DNA from: a virus
DNA: 64,000 nucleotides
IMG/VR virus record: IMGVR_UViG_3300049491_000383
Coordinates: 1 to 64,000 of that record
Strand: one strand, 5' to 3'
Part shown: positions 1 through 6,905 of the stretch, piece by piece
Layout of the letters: each line of letters begins with the position of its first letter
How positions within the stretch are numbered: position 1 is the first letter of the stretch
Translations under genes and position numbers: made by a program
The notes under the pieces: generated by a model
What the model saw: only the letters and a program-made list of their open reading frames with translations
What the model was told of the DNA's origin: nothing
The model's database searches: none

Positions 1-239
1 TATTGCAGGGCTTTTCGTTGTGCATTAGCCTTGCCGCCATTCTCGTCAACAGTATATACGTTAACACCCGTGCCGCGTGCGATCTTGGCGGTTTCGTCAG
101 TGGATTTGTCATCCACGACATAAATGTGTTCTTTGGAACATCCAGCAACCAACAATGATGCAACCGTGCCTTCAATAACGACTTCCTCGTTATAGGCCGG
201 GATCAAAATTGCGATTCTGGGTTGCTGATTTGTGTACAT
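1..239 (-). CDS. Glycosyltransferase family 2 (N-terminal part, runs off left edge)
   Basis: The first 79 codons are present; the rest lies beyond the left edge. Residues about 8-20 read AILIPAYNEE, followed by a central VVDDKSTDETA, the two hallmark stretches of the GT-A nucleotide-sugar binding fold in family 2 glycosyltransferases. Such enzymes transfer a sugar from a nucleotide sugar; in phages they may modify DNA, virion proteins or host surface glycans, which cannot be decided here. The start is the ATG at 239. A sigma70-like promoter has its -10 box ending 6 nt before this ATG, although AGGGA just upstream could also act as a weak ribosome site. Confidence 0.85.
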   Translation of the reverse strand, partial: MYTNQQPRIAILIPAYNEEVVIEGTVASLLVAGCSKEHIYVVDDKSTDETAKIARGTGVNVYTVDENGGKANAQRKALQ

Positions 240-245
240 TCCCTA

Positions 246-274
246 ACTATAAAGGAAATGGCTTGACGAGTCAA
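246..274 (-). promoter_or_regulatory. Sigma70-like promoter for the glycosyltransferase, leaderless geometry
   Basis: On the minus strand TTGACT (274-269), a 17-nt spacer and TATAGT (251-246). Only 6 nt separate the -10 box from the ATG at 239, so transcription should begin at or next to the start codon. The -35 box lies inside the hairpin at 257-280. Confidence 0.5.
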
Positions 275-280
275 GCCATT
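257..280. terminator. Perfect 10-bp hairpin after the bS21 gene
   Basis: AATGGCTTGA and TCAAGCCATT are separated by 4 nt. On the minus strand the stem is followed by a moderately T-rich tract (TTTCCTTT), so it may end the clpX-bS21 transcript. The T-run on the plus side is better (TTTTT), but no plus-strand gene precedes it. It also overlaps the promoter of the next gene. Confidence 0.5.
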
Positions 281-303
281 TTTCAATCTGAAGTAGTTAT
301 ATC

Positions 304-564
304 TTAATACTTCTTATCTTTGTGCCAATGTCCAGAAGCAATCATTTCCTCTACTTGCTTTTCCCAACGCTTGCGGGCTTGCTTCTTCATACGCTGCTTC
401 TCAACAGCCGGCTTTTCGTATGCCATCCTGTCTTTTACTTCTTTAAGCAACCCAGAGTCCTGGACTTTCTTAGACCATGTACGCAATGCGCGACCGAAAT
501 CATCACCACGCACCTCCACAGTGATACCTCTGCGCTTCTTTCCATCTCTAAAGTTATTGCCCAT
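304..564 (-). CDS. rpsU: Phage-encoded ribosomal protein bS21
   Basis: An 86-residue basic protein that follows the bS21 pattern along its whole core: ITVEVRGDDFGRALRTW (residues 14-30), then SGLLKEVKDR and YEKPAVEKQRMKKQARKR (49-66), matching the bacterial V-R--E-F--ALR-F, G-L-E-R-R and Y-EKP---R-RK-A--R signature. bS21 is a small-subunit protein next to the anti-Shine-Dalgarno region and acts in initiation; viral bS21 homologues are known in environmental phages. The start is the ATG at 564, which lies inside the last codons of clpX (overlap of 11 nt), so the two are probably translationally coupled. The reading frame stays open further upstream, but only as a shadow of clpX. Confidence 0.9.
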   Translation of the reverse strand: MGNNFRDGKKRRGITVEVRGDDFGRALRTWSKKVQDSGLLKEVKDRMAYEKPAVEKQRMKKQARKRWEKQVEEMIASGHWHKDKKY

Positions 565-1798
565 TGTTTGCTCGTTTCTTTGCCTTGTATACATGTTTAA
601 TAGCACCATTTGCGTCAACAAAAATCTTGTTGACCCCTTCCTTTGCAATTCTAGGCAATATAAATTGTGTTGCCTGTAGGTCTCTTTCAATAATTGTACG
701 CAAGCCTCTTGCGCCAACTTTCTGTTTCAAACATTCGTCTGCAACATTCTGTAGGTATTTATCATCGAAGTCCAAAGTGATGCCTTCATATTTAAATAGG
801 GCTTTAAACTGGCTGATAATGCTGTTCTTTGGTTCTTTAAGGATACGGATCATCATCTCGGGTGTCAGATCGTCAAATACAACATGAACTGGATGGCGAC
901 CAACAAACTCTGGAATCAATCCAAACTTTACAAAGTCATCCGGAGTGGCTGTCTTGGCTGTTTTCGAGAATGCTTGCTTCGTATTAAGTGCAGCACCGAT
1001 ACCAATGCTTGATTTTGAACGGTTCTTACGGATTACCTCATCCAAGCCAACAAATGCACCACTACAAATGAACAATACATCCTTTGTATCAAAATTAATT
1101 GTTTCGTCGTAGTCATCAATGGTGATAATGGTGCCTTCAATCAACTTTAGAAGAGATTGTTGAACACCTTCACCGGAGACATCCCTACTAACAGTGGCAG
1201 ATTCACTCTTTCTACTCTTTTTATCAATTTCATCAATAAAGATAATGCCGTGTTGTGCCTTCTCTACGTCATCATCGGCGTTTGCCAGTAACTTCTTAAC
1301 TAAATTCTCTACATCTTCACCGACGTAGCCGGCCTCTGTCAATGTTGTAGCGTCTGCTATCACGTACGGTAGATCAAACAGTTTTGCAATGGTTTTTACA
1401 GTGAGTGTCTTGCCACATCCGCTTTCGCCAATCATCAAAAGATTGGATTTTTCAATCTCTGTCTTTGATGTGCTGTGGAGACGCTTATAATGGTTATAGA
1501 CTGCAACAGAAATGGCAATCTTTGCGTCATCTTGACCAATAACATATTCGTCGAGATGGACTTTAATCTGTTCCGGGGTAGGAATCTTCTCTTTACGCTT
1601 CTTGACAATCTTTTCCGGCTCTTCATTATGGAGTGTATCATAAGATACATCCACACATTCATTACAAATGTAGATATTCTTGCCACCAAATTCCGGACCC
1701 TCAATCATCTGTTCTACTTGATGACGTCCTTTATGGCAAAACGAACAATTAATGATTCTCTTAATGCCAGGGTCTACGGTTTCTGTCGTTTCTGTCAT
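554..1798 (-). CDS. clpX: ClpX AAA+ unfoldase with zinc-binding domain
   Basis: A full-length ClpX (414 aa; bacterial ClpX is about 420). The N-terminal zinc domain is intact (C18, C21, C45, C48). Walker A is GESGCGKT (124-131), the substrate-gripping pore-1 loop GYVG is at 157-160, Walker B IIFIDE at 185-190, the RDVSGEGVQQ segment at 205-214 and sensor-2 GAR at 362-364. Two functional loops differ from bacterial ClpX: the segment that carries the RKH loop is replaced by a short acidic stretch (about 224-236), and the ClpP-docking IGF tripeptide reads IGI (265-267). It may therefore be an unfoldase with altered substrate choice or altered ClpP docking. No ClpP is encoded in the window. It is followed directly by bS21 and preceded after 1 nt by a membrane protein gene. 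Confidence 0.95.
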   Translation of the reverse strand: MTETTETVDPGIKRIINCSFCHKGRHQVEQMIEGPEFGGKNIYICNECVDVSYDTLHNEEPEKIVKKRKEKIPTPEQIKVHLDEYVIGQDDAKIAISVAVYNHYKRLHSTSKTEIEKSNLLMIGESGCGKTLTVKTIAKLFDLPYVIADATTLTEAGYVGEDVENLVKKLLANADDDVEKAQHGIIFIDEIDKKSRKSESATVSRDVSGEGVQQSLLKLIEGTIITIDDYDETINFDTKDVLFICSGAFVGLDEVIRKNRSKSSIGIGAALNTKQAFSKTAKTATPDDFVKFGLIPEFVGRHPVHVVFDDLTPEMMIRILKEPKNSIISQFKALFKYEGITLDFDDKYLQNVADECLKQKVGARGLRTIIERDLQATQFILPRIAKEGVNKIFVDANGAIKHVYKAKKRANNGQ

Positions 1799-1799
1799 T

Positions 1800-3410
1800 T
1801 TATGTCCTCTTAAATTCTCTCAACCAGCTTAAGGCTTTGGGGTACTTATGATTTTGATTCCCCTGAACTGACGCAATATGGCTGCTCTCCAGGCTTTCCG
1901 ATTCTTGATCATTTCCCTGTCCTTCTTCAAATATTTCTTCAGTTTTGGCAATCTGGCTCGACGCGGACGTCTGGTCTCCGGTATTGGGGGCGGGTGTTTC
2001 CACCTGTGTAAGCTTTTCTTCTTCATTAATTTTTTGTGGAATAAAATGTGGCCCCGAACCTATCAATTCTCTCATCACTGCGTTCTGACTTGCCCACGGT
2101 ACTATATTATCCTTTCGTACTTCAACAGGTGCTTCTTGTACCTTAACTTCCAGCTCGGTTCGTTCTTTGGGCGTAATGGATTGGCTCGGTTCGCTCGATA
2201 CTCGTGAAGGGCGTGGTGAACGAATGACGGCGAACGATGGATTAAACTTGGCAACTGAAAATTTCGCCAATGTTGGCACTTCTTTCTCACTTAAATCCTC
2301 TTGTACCGTTTCTTCGGCTTTGCCCGAGGTGGTGGTTTTGGGTTCTTCCGCAAGAATCTCACGAATGATATCAGTTGGTGTCTCGTTCGCGATGTTGGGT
2401 AATCTGTCCTCTCCCGTATCACTTTCTTCGACAACGATTTTCTCTTCTTCATTTAGAACTTCCACATCTTCTCGAGGTATCTCTGCATGTACCGTGGTTT
2501 CCTCATTCGGCGTAGAGCTGATTTCAATCCCGCTAGGTGACTCCGATGGGTTGCAGAGAAGAGTAGTTTCTTTAATGCCCTCAGGGCGCGCCTGTTCGGC
2601 ATCTCCGTCGTTTCCATGTTCGAATCCAACCAACTTCTCTTCGGCTTTTTGCTTTTTCTCATTTTGACGCCTCAGGATGCTATGGTTCGCGGCCACTAAC
2701 AGTATAATGGCCAAAGGGTCAAGAGTCGACACAATTAGGAGTGTGAATATCTTAACCGCACTTTCAATGTTCTTGGTGCTATTTCCTTCTGCACCATACA
2801 TTAGTTCAGCAATGTATCGGATTGGCCCAACTTCTAATTCAAGTGACCTAATTTCCGACTGTAACTTAAACTTTTCATCACTAAATCCATCAATGCGCTT
2901 ATTAGCGGCATCAATTTCGTCTTTTAGTTGCTTACGCTGAGGAGCTTGACTGCGACGAATGGAAACGGACCTGTCTGTGCGGTCTTTTCCAAGATAAGAA
3001 TTGATTGTTGCATCAAGTTGTGCAATAACTTTTTCATTATCGGTAATGATTGCCTTCTCTCTAGTTATTTGTTGCTCAATTCTTTCCACTTTTGGGCCAT
3101 TGTCAATGGTCTTGGCACCCTGTTCTAAGTGTGCCTTAGATAAAAAGCCAAAAACCCCTATACTTGTTGCAAGCATAAGGGCTGCTGTGAAATAAATTAA
3201 AGGGCCCTTGAGCCCCCAACCAGCGAATTTCCAGTTTCGGTAGACCCACGACGTCGTTACAAGCTTGGCAAGCTCAAGAACCACACCCATAACAAGCGCG
3301 GCATGGTATGGAGCACCGGCAAAAATTGCCATTACACCGATAATTGAGAACCAACCTGCCACTGCGGCCACGGCTAAAGCAGAGAATAGAGTTAATAGTG
3401 CGAAAATCAT
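1800..3410 (-). CDS. Coiled-coil membrane protein with long acidic tail
   Basis: A 536-residue protein of unknown function. Hydrophobic segments lie at about 3-30, 35-55 and 69-91, then a charged heptad-like region (about 105-195), a fourth hydrophobic segment (about 217-244), and a low-complexity Glu/Ser/Thr/Pro-rich tail from 250 to the end. The cytoplasmic tail could be a scaffold. The segment PYHAALVMGVVLELAKL looks like a conserved phage membrane family, but I cannot name it. The ATG at 3410 has no clear Shine-Dalgarno; the octamer GCTAAATA ends 4 nt before it. The stop lies 1 nt from the clpX start, so ClpX and this protein are co-expressed and could work together at the membrane (inference). 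Confidence 0.8.
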   Translation of the reverse strand: MIFALLTLFSALAVAAVAGWFSIIGVMAIFAGAPYHAALVMGVVLELAKLVTTSWVYRNWKFAGWGLKGPLIYFTAALMLATSIGVFGFLSKAHLEQGAKTIDNGPKVERIEQQITREKAIITDNEKVIAQLDATINSYLGKDRTDRSVSIRRSQAPQRKQLKDEIDAANKRIDGFSDEKFKLQSEIRSLELEVGPIRYIAELMYGAEGNSTKNIESAVKIFTLLIVSTLDPLAIILLVAANHSILRRQNEKKQKAEEKLVGFEHGNDGDAEQARPEGIKETTLLCNPSESPSGIEISSTPNEETTVHAEIPREDVEVLNEEEKIVVEESDTGEDRLPNIANETPTDIIREILAEEPKTTTSGKAEETVQEDLSEKEVPTLAKFSVAKFNPSFAVIRSPRPSRVSSEPSQSITPKERTELEVKVQEAPVEVRKDNIVPWASQNAVMRELIGSGPHFIPQKINEEEKLTQVETPAPNTGDQTSASSQIAKTEEIFEEGQGNDQESESLESSHIASVQGNQNHKYPKALSWLREFKRT

Positions 3411-3414
3411 TAAG

Positions 3415-3422
3415 TATTTAGC
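3415..3422 (-). promoter_or_regulatory. Late-promoter-like octamer GCTAAATA
   Basis: GCTAAATA on the minus strand, 4 nt upstream of the ATG at 3410. It could drive the membrane protein-clpX-bS21 chain with almost no leader. Confidence 0.4.
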
Positions 3423-3457
3423 TGGAAAATACGGTCGTAAGTGTTAACCCGGACACA

Positions 3458-3694
3458 TTAACCGTATAGGCTTTCGGATTCGTTGAAACTTTTTCTTAGA
3501 ATAGATTCTTCAATAAGTTCATCCATCGACCATCCAACTTTACGAAGTTCTGGTTCGGCAAGCTCGGCTAATATGTGAGCTGCTGTCGTAGATGGATGTT
3601 CTATGCAGGCCATCGTATAAACCGCGCAAGCGCCGTTGTAATCGACGCTGCGTTTTAGTTTTCTATAGGTGTCCTCAGGAGACATTTCCCTCAT
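3458..3694 (-). CDS. Small phage protein, DDTF/GWS paralogue family (copy A)
   Basis: A 78-residue protein of unknown function. It shares an N-terminal EDTY-(R/K)-x-L segment and a C-terminal GWSMDEL segment with the proteins at 3675-3914 and 4370-4711, so the three look like diverged duplicates. It begins inside the end of copy B (20-nt overlap). No signal or membrane segment is seen. ATG at 3694 is chosen; the ATG at 3685 is the alternative. Confidence 0.65.
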   Translation of the reverse strand: MREMSPEDTYRKLKRSVDYNGACAVYTMACIEHPSTTAAHILAELAEPELRKVGWSMDELIEESILRKSFNESESLYG

Positions 3695-3914
3695 AGGCTC
3701 TTAAATTGAATAGCTTATCGTGTGACCAACCATAGGGCTTAAGAATAGGATCCAATCTTGCTCTTAGGAGTGATATTGGTAACCCATTTATAGGATGATT
3801 ATATTCTGTGGCTATTTTAATATACTCGTTGTTGTATATTTCAAATGCCTCATCCTCTGTGATGCTTTTCAGCATCTTAAAGGTATCATCTTCAGTCGAA
3901 TTCACGATCTTCAC
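3675..3914 (-). CDS. Small phage protein, DDTF/GWS paralogue family (copy B)
   Basis: A 79-residue protein with TEDDTFKMLK near the N terminus and YGWSHDKL near the C terminus, the same two landmarks as its neighbours at 3458-3694 and 4370-4711. The start is a GTG at 3914 with GAAGGA just upstream; a second in-frame GTG lies at 3905. It overlaps the end of the PTPS-like gene by 23 nt. Function unknown. Confidence 0.65.
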   Translation of the reverse strand: MKIVNSTEDDTFKMLKSITEDEAFEIYNNEYIKIATEYNHPINGLPISLLRARLDPILKPYGWSHDKLFNLRAYEGNVS

Positions 3915-4368
3915 GGTGTCCTTCTCTGTATGCCATATTGGATGGTGTTTCTCGTACCTCTACCCTGAAACACCAAATGCGCGCCGCTTCTTGTTGACCA
4001 TAGTTAGGTAAGAAGATGGTATTGATGTACTCATATAGGTAATCTGCAAGTCCTTCGCAGCCAGTCTTTTCAACTTCAGTGATCTTTGCAAGACCTAGTT
4101 CTCCCAAACGCTTAATATCGGCGTAATGTGGATCATCCTGCGCCAAAAGCATTGCGTGATCGAAGTGCTCTTCAAGAAATTCCTTAAGTGGCTTCAATCC
4201 ACCGTAATCCATTGCCCAATTTCTTACATCAAGTGTGTCGCACTCGAAATAGAACTTAAAACTCAGGGCATAACCGTGAATTTGGTTGCAATGTGAATCT
4301 GCACGCCATTGCCTATATGCAAGTGGTGCTAGATGCGAATATTCTTTTGTTGATACGTATTTTGACAT
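3892..4368 (-). CDS. 6-pyruvoyl-tetrahydropterin synthase / QueD-like protein
   Basis: 158 residues. The family's catalytic segment is recognisable as SHCNQIHGYALSF (25-37): Cys27 matches the catalytic Cys and His31 one zinc ligand of E. coli QueD. MDYGGLKPLKEFLEEHFDH and the closing VRETPSNMAYREG match the later conserved parts, including the substrate-binding Glu. The first zinc ligand (AHR in QueD) appears as AYR, and the third (HGH) as HGY, so two of three zinc histidines seem replaced by Tyr. It may be a specialised subfamily with a different metal site. FolE, which makes the substrate of this family, lies in the same gene chain. The ATG at 4368 is preferred over an upstream in-frame ATG because it directly follows the previous stop. 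Confidence 0.75.
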   Translation of the reverse strand: MSKYVSTKEYSHLAPLAYRQWRADSHCNQIHGYALSFKFYFECDTLDVRNWAMDYGGLKPLKEFLEEHFDHAMLLAQDDPHYADIKRLGELGLAKITEVEKTGCEGLADYLYEYINTIFLPNYGQQEAARIWCFRVEVRETPSNMAYREGHREDREFD

Positions 4369-4369
4369 G

Positions 4370-4711
4370 TTATTCCAATTCAATTTTTGCTTGTGTAAAC
4401 TTTGCGTTAGGGAAGAATTCTTTTGCTCTTTCAACTAGGTCCAATGGAAAGGCACTTTCCTTATTGTACTCATCGATCGCTGCAATTATATTACGTTTCT
4501 CTGACTCAAGTACAAACTCTTCAAGAGACCAACCCTGTTTTTCTAAACATTTGATTCTTTCGTAATGTCGAACCAATTCATGCTTCTTAGTTTCAAAGGC
4601 TACACCGGAAAAATTGTATATTGGTGGAGATTTGGGGAGTGCATCCAGAAACTGTTGTAACTCGTCAAATGGAGTTCTTCTTAGGATGCGAAATGTATCA
4701 TCTTGATTCAT
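4370..4711 (-). CDS. Small phage protein, DDTF/GWS paralogue family (copy C)
   Basis: A 113-residue protein that opens with NQDDTFRILRR and has KQGWSLEEF at about residues 58-66; these correspond to the landmarks of the shorter copies downstream. It has an extra C-terminal extension of about 40 residues. It sits between a membrane protein gene (1 nt away) and the PTPS-like gene (1 nt away). Function unknown. Confidence 0.65.
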   Translation of the reverse strand: MNQDDTFRILRRTPFDELQQFLDALPKSPPIYNFSGVAFETKKHELVRHYERIKCLEKQGWSLEEFVLESEKRNIIAAIDEYNKESAFPLDLVERAKEFFPNAKFTQAKIELE

Positions 4712-4712
4712 A

Positions 4713-5264
4713 CTACGTTGTAGATAATGAGTTTCTCTTGTCTCTTAACTCTTCCGGAGTTAAGCCCTTATTTTCTGGTGCTTCTTCATCGATCTTAGGT
4801 GTTAGAATTTCTTCTAACGGAATATCGGCAATAGACAAATCATCTCTGTCACCCTTCTTATCTTTTCCGGGGGCACCAAACTCTCCGCGCTCTCTTTGTC
4901 CGTTTTTCTTACGTGTCTTAGCTTTGGCTAGTTGATTTTCTGTCTTTTCGCTGTAAGGAATTAGATGCAACCTTGATTTATTTTCTTGTATAACCCAAAG
5001 CTCTATCCTCTTAATACCTTTGTCCACGATAACACGATAATCAACGAATTCGAACTTACCTTCAGGGCGAACATCATATGCTCGTCCCAACATCTGATCG
5101 CCCTGCACCACAAGAATGTAGGTTGTCAGCAGGATCAATGGAATTGCCACATATTTTACAGCATATCGCATCGGAACTTTAATAATCAGTATACAACATA
5201 GAATTGCAAGTGTCAAGTCTAGAAACATTAACACATTAAAGAAATGTAATACAGATAGAAACAT
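4713..5264 (-). CDS. Two-pass membrane protein next to the TolQR-like pair
   Basis: 183 residues with hydrophobic segments at about 5-28 and 36-55, followed by a soluble domain and a basic, then acidic, probably disordered C-terminal part (about 105-183). It follows the TolR/ExbD-like gene after 1 nt and has GGAGAG upstream of its ATG. Position suggests a third component of the membrane complex, but no family is recognised. Confidence 0.7.
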   Translation of the reverse strand: MFLSVLHFFNVLMFLDLTLAILCCILIIKVPMRYAVKYVAIPLILLTTYILVVQGDQMLGRAYDVRPEGKFEFVDYRVIVDKGIKRIELWVIQENKSRLHLIPYSEKTENQLAKAKTRKKNGQRERGEFGAPGKDKKGDRDDLSIADIPLEEILTPKIDEEAPENKGLTPEELRDKRNSLSTT

Positions 5265-5265
5265 A

Positions 5266-5934
5266 TTATCTCTCCTGAGGACTATAATGATAGCCGCTTG
5301 CGGGATTTTGTTCCAATATAAATGGTTCTTCTATGTCTAGTTCGATTCCCGAAACTATTTCATTCTGAACAAGAAAGGAAAATGCAGTTCTTTCCTCTTT
5401 AGACTTAGTGAGGATGATTTCTTTTCTTGCTAGAATCTTATAGCTTGGATTTATTTGAATCAATTCAACGATGACAGGTATTGGCTCACCTGTATAGGTT
5501 GCGACTCCCTTTCCATCTTCGGTCTTAGGCAAGAAGAAATTGATATTTGTCACATATCGTCCGGGGATTTTTCCTCTGAAGGAAATAACCTCACGTCGTG
5601 GGGATAGTGCAACTTTCTTTTCATCTTTTATGACAAAATTGTTTGAAATTCCCAAATCATCACGTTCTAGGAATACATAGGTATTTTCTTTATGATTATA
5701 CCCAATTGCCTGCCCCTCAGGCACCTTAAGCCACAGATCAATGTCGTGTGGTGACAGATCGGGCCATGTCATGGTAATGATTATGTCGGCTCTTGCTTCA
5801 ATATCTTTTTTCTTTGCAGGCTCATTAATGAGCATCAATGATGCAAAGAAAAGTAATACGAATACAATGATAATGTTGAATAACATATCGATAAACGATA
5901 TGTTACTACCGTAATAGATGCTGCTCTTTTTCAT
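5266..5934 (-). CDS. ExbD/TolR-like membrane protein with extracytoplasmic beta-rich domain
   Basis: 222 residues. A short cytoplasmic N terminus is followed by a single hydrophobic segment (about 14-36) with an acidic residue at its start (FIDMLFN, Asp16). This matches the layout of TolR/ExbD/MotB, where a membrane Asp carries protons. The remainder should lie in the periplasm; its opening (TMTWPDLSPHDIDLWLKVPEG) recalls beta-sandwich domains of the YfaP/DUF2135 type. There is no recognisable OmpA-type peptidoglycan-binding motif. It follows the TolQ-like gene after 1 nt. Role unknown; a proton-driven inner-membrane machine is inferred from the pair. Confidence 0.7.
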   Translation of the reverse strand: MKKSSIYYGSNISFIDMLFNIIIVFVLLFFASLMLINEPAKKKDIEARADIIITMTWPDLSPHDIDLWLKVPEGQAIGYNHKENTYVFLERDDLGISNNFVIKDEKKVALSPRREVISFRGKIPGRYVTNINFFLPKTEDGKGVATYTGEPIPVIVELIQINPSYKILARKEIILTKSKEERTAFSFLVQNEIVSGIELDIEEPFILEQNPASGYHYSPQER

Positions 5935-5935
5935 T

Positions 5936-6424
5936 TTACTTCTCCGGTAGAGAAGTATCTAGATTGATAAGTTGTAGCTTGACTAATTGACTGGTAATTA
6001 GGCCAACAAGTGTAGTCAGCACCGCTGTACTCATGCCGCCTGCCATATTAACAATTGCCGACTTCGCAGTGACAATATTCGATGGATCAAGCCCTACAAG
6101 TGCTGGGCCAAGCATCATTGTGAACCCGATAAGAGTTCCCATCATACCAAGCGCCATCAATAGTTCTGATCCATACCAGCAAGGCTGCATATAGATAACA
6201 TTTTCATTGTAAATCTTACTACCCGGCTCGTTATTAGTTAGCCGATGTGTGAGAACTCCAACAAAGCCCGTTAGAATCAAATAAAGAATCATTGTAATGA
6301 AGCTTAGTCCTGATAAATCTGCAATCCAAAGTGCTGCAAATAAACCCTTACCCTGGATTACTCCCATTGACACTAGCGAAGAGAGGAATATAACAAACCA
6401 GCGCAACATTACAATGTTTTTCAT
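5936..6424 (-). CDS. MotA/TolQ/ExbB-type proton channel subunit
   Basis: 162 residues, short for the family. Hydrophobic segments lie at about 8-28, 38-60, 87-111 and 127-149. The last two carry the family signature: ALGMMGTLIGFTMML (compare GLLGTVWGI in TolQ) and AGGMSTAVLTTLVGL (compare PGIAEALIATAIGL). It forms a tandem with the TolR/ExbD-like gene that follows. TolQ and ExbB form pentameric channels around TolR/ExbD and use the proton gradient to move partner proteins. The start overlaps the stop of the cupin-like gene (TAATG). Confidence 0.8.
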   Translation of the reverse strand: MKNIVMLRWFVIFLSSLVSMGVIQGKGLFAALWIADLSGLSFITMILYLILTGFVGVLTHRLTNNEPGSKIYNENVIYMQPCWYGSELLMALGMMGTLIGFTMMLGPALVGLDPSNIVTAKSAIVNMAGGMSTAVLTTLVGLITSQLVKLQLINLDTSLPEK

Positions 6425-6903
6425 TACTTGATCATCCTTTCAGAAATGTATTTCTCGTGTTGTACCCACTTGAATGTACTACTTATCCAATTCTTGTGAG
6501 TTAGAAATCCCCATTCTCTCTTCTGGGGTCCTGGCATGAACAGTGTCCAACAATCGACACCTGGTTCAACCTCAATACGATGATAACTGTTTGCTTTGCA
6601 AACTCTGAAATGACCCGGACCTCTCCAAACTTTCTTTTCGCCAACAATTGTCATTGTTGTGTCGAAGATTGGAATCCATTCCCAATAACCACCCTTTAGA
6701 ATAAGTGTTGCATAGGGCCAAGGATGGTCATGCAGGTCATCCGGATCACTACGAAGAAATTGATGCAGGAAAATGTTGAAGGGAAACTTCTTTCTATCCT
6801 TCAGAAACACATAGTAACGAACCAGATATGGTTCTTTGCTTTGTCTGTCCTTAATAACTCTCTTACGATCAACTCTTTCTAGATAATTCAAGAAAAAGTT
6901 CAT
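6424..6903 (-). CDS. Cupin-like protein
   Basis: 159 residues. A central His-rich beta-barrel pattern reads HQFLRSDPDDLHDHPW, then LILKGGYWE, and later a conserved Tyr-His-Arg (SYHRIEVEPG), which fits a cupin fold with possible metal-binding histidines. Function unknown; related proteins occur in other T4-like phages. The ATG at 6903 is chosen because GGAAAGGAG lies 5 nt upstream; a GTG at 6909 overlapping the folE stop is possible. Confidence 0.6.
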   Translation of the reverse strand: MNFFLNYLERVDRKRVIKDRQSKEPYLVRYYVFLKDRKKFPFNIFLHQFLRSDPDDLHDHPWPYATLILKGGYWEWIPIFDTTMTIVGEKKVWRGPGHFRVCKANSYHRIEVEPGVDCWTLFMPGPQKREWGFLTHKNWISSTFKWVQHEKYISERMIK

Positions 6904-6905
6904 AA

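Noticed and set aside
2167-2667. 166-codon plus-strand frame inside the acidic tail of the 1800-3410 gene
   Set aside because: Antisense to a Glu/Ser/Thr-rich region, which gives Ser/Phe-rich shadow frames; no Shine-Dalgarno.
4713-6424. Zorya-like defence system
   Set aside because: The channel pair is TolQ/TolR-sized, lacks the long ZorA tail and the ZorB peptidoglycan domain, and no ZorC/D/E-type nuclease or helicase is adjacent.
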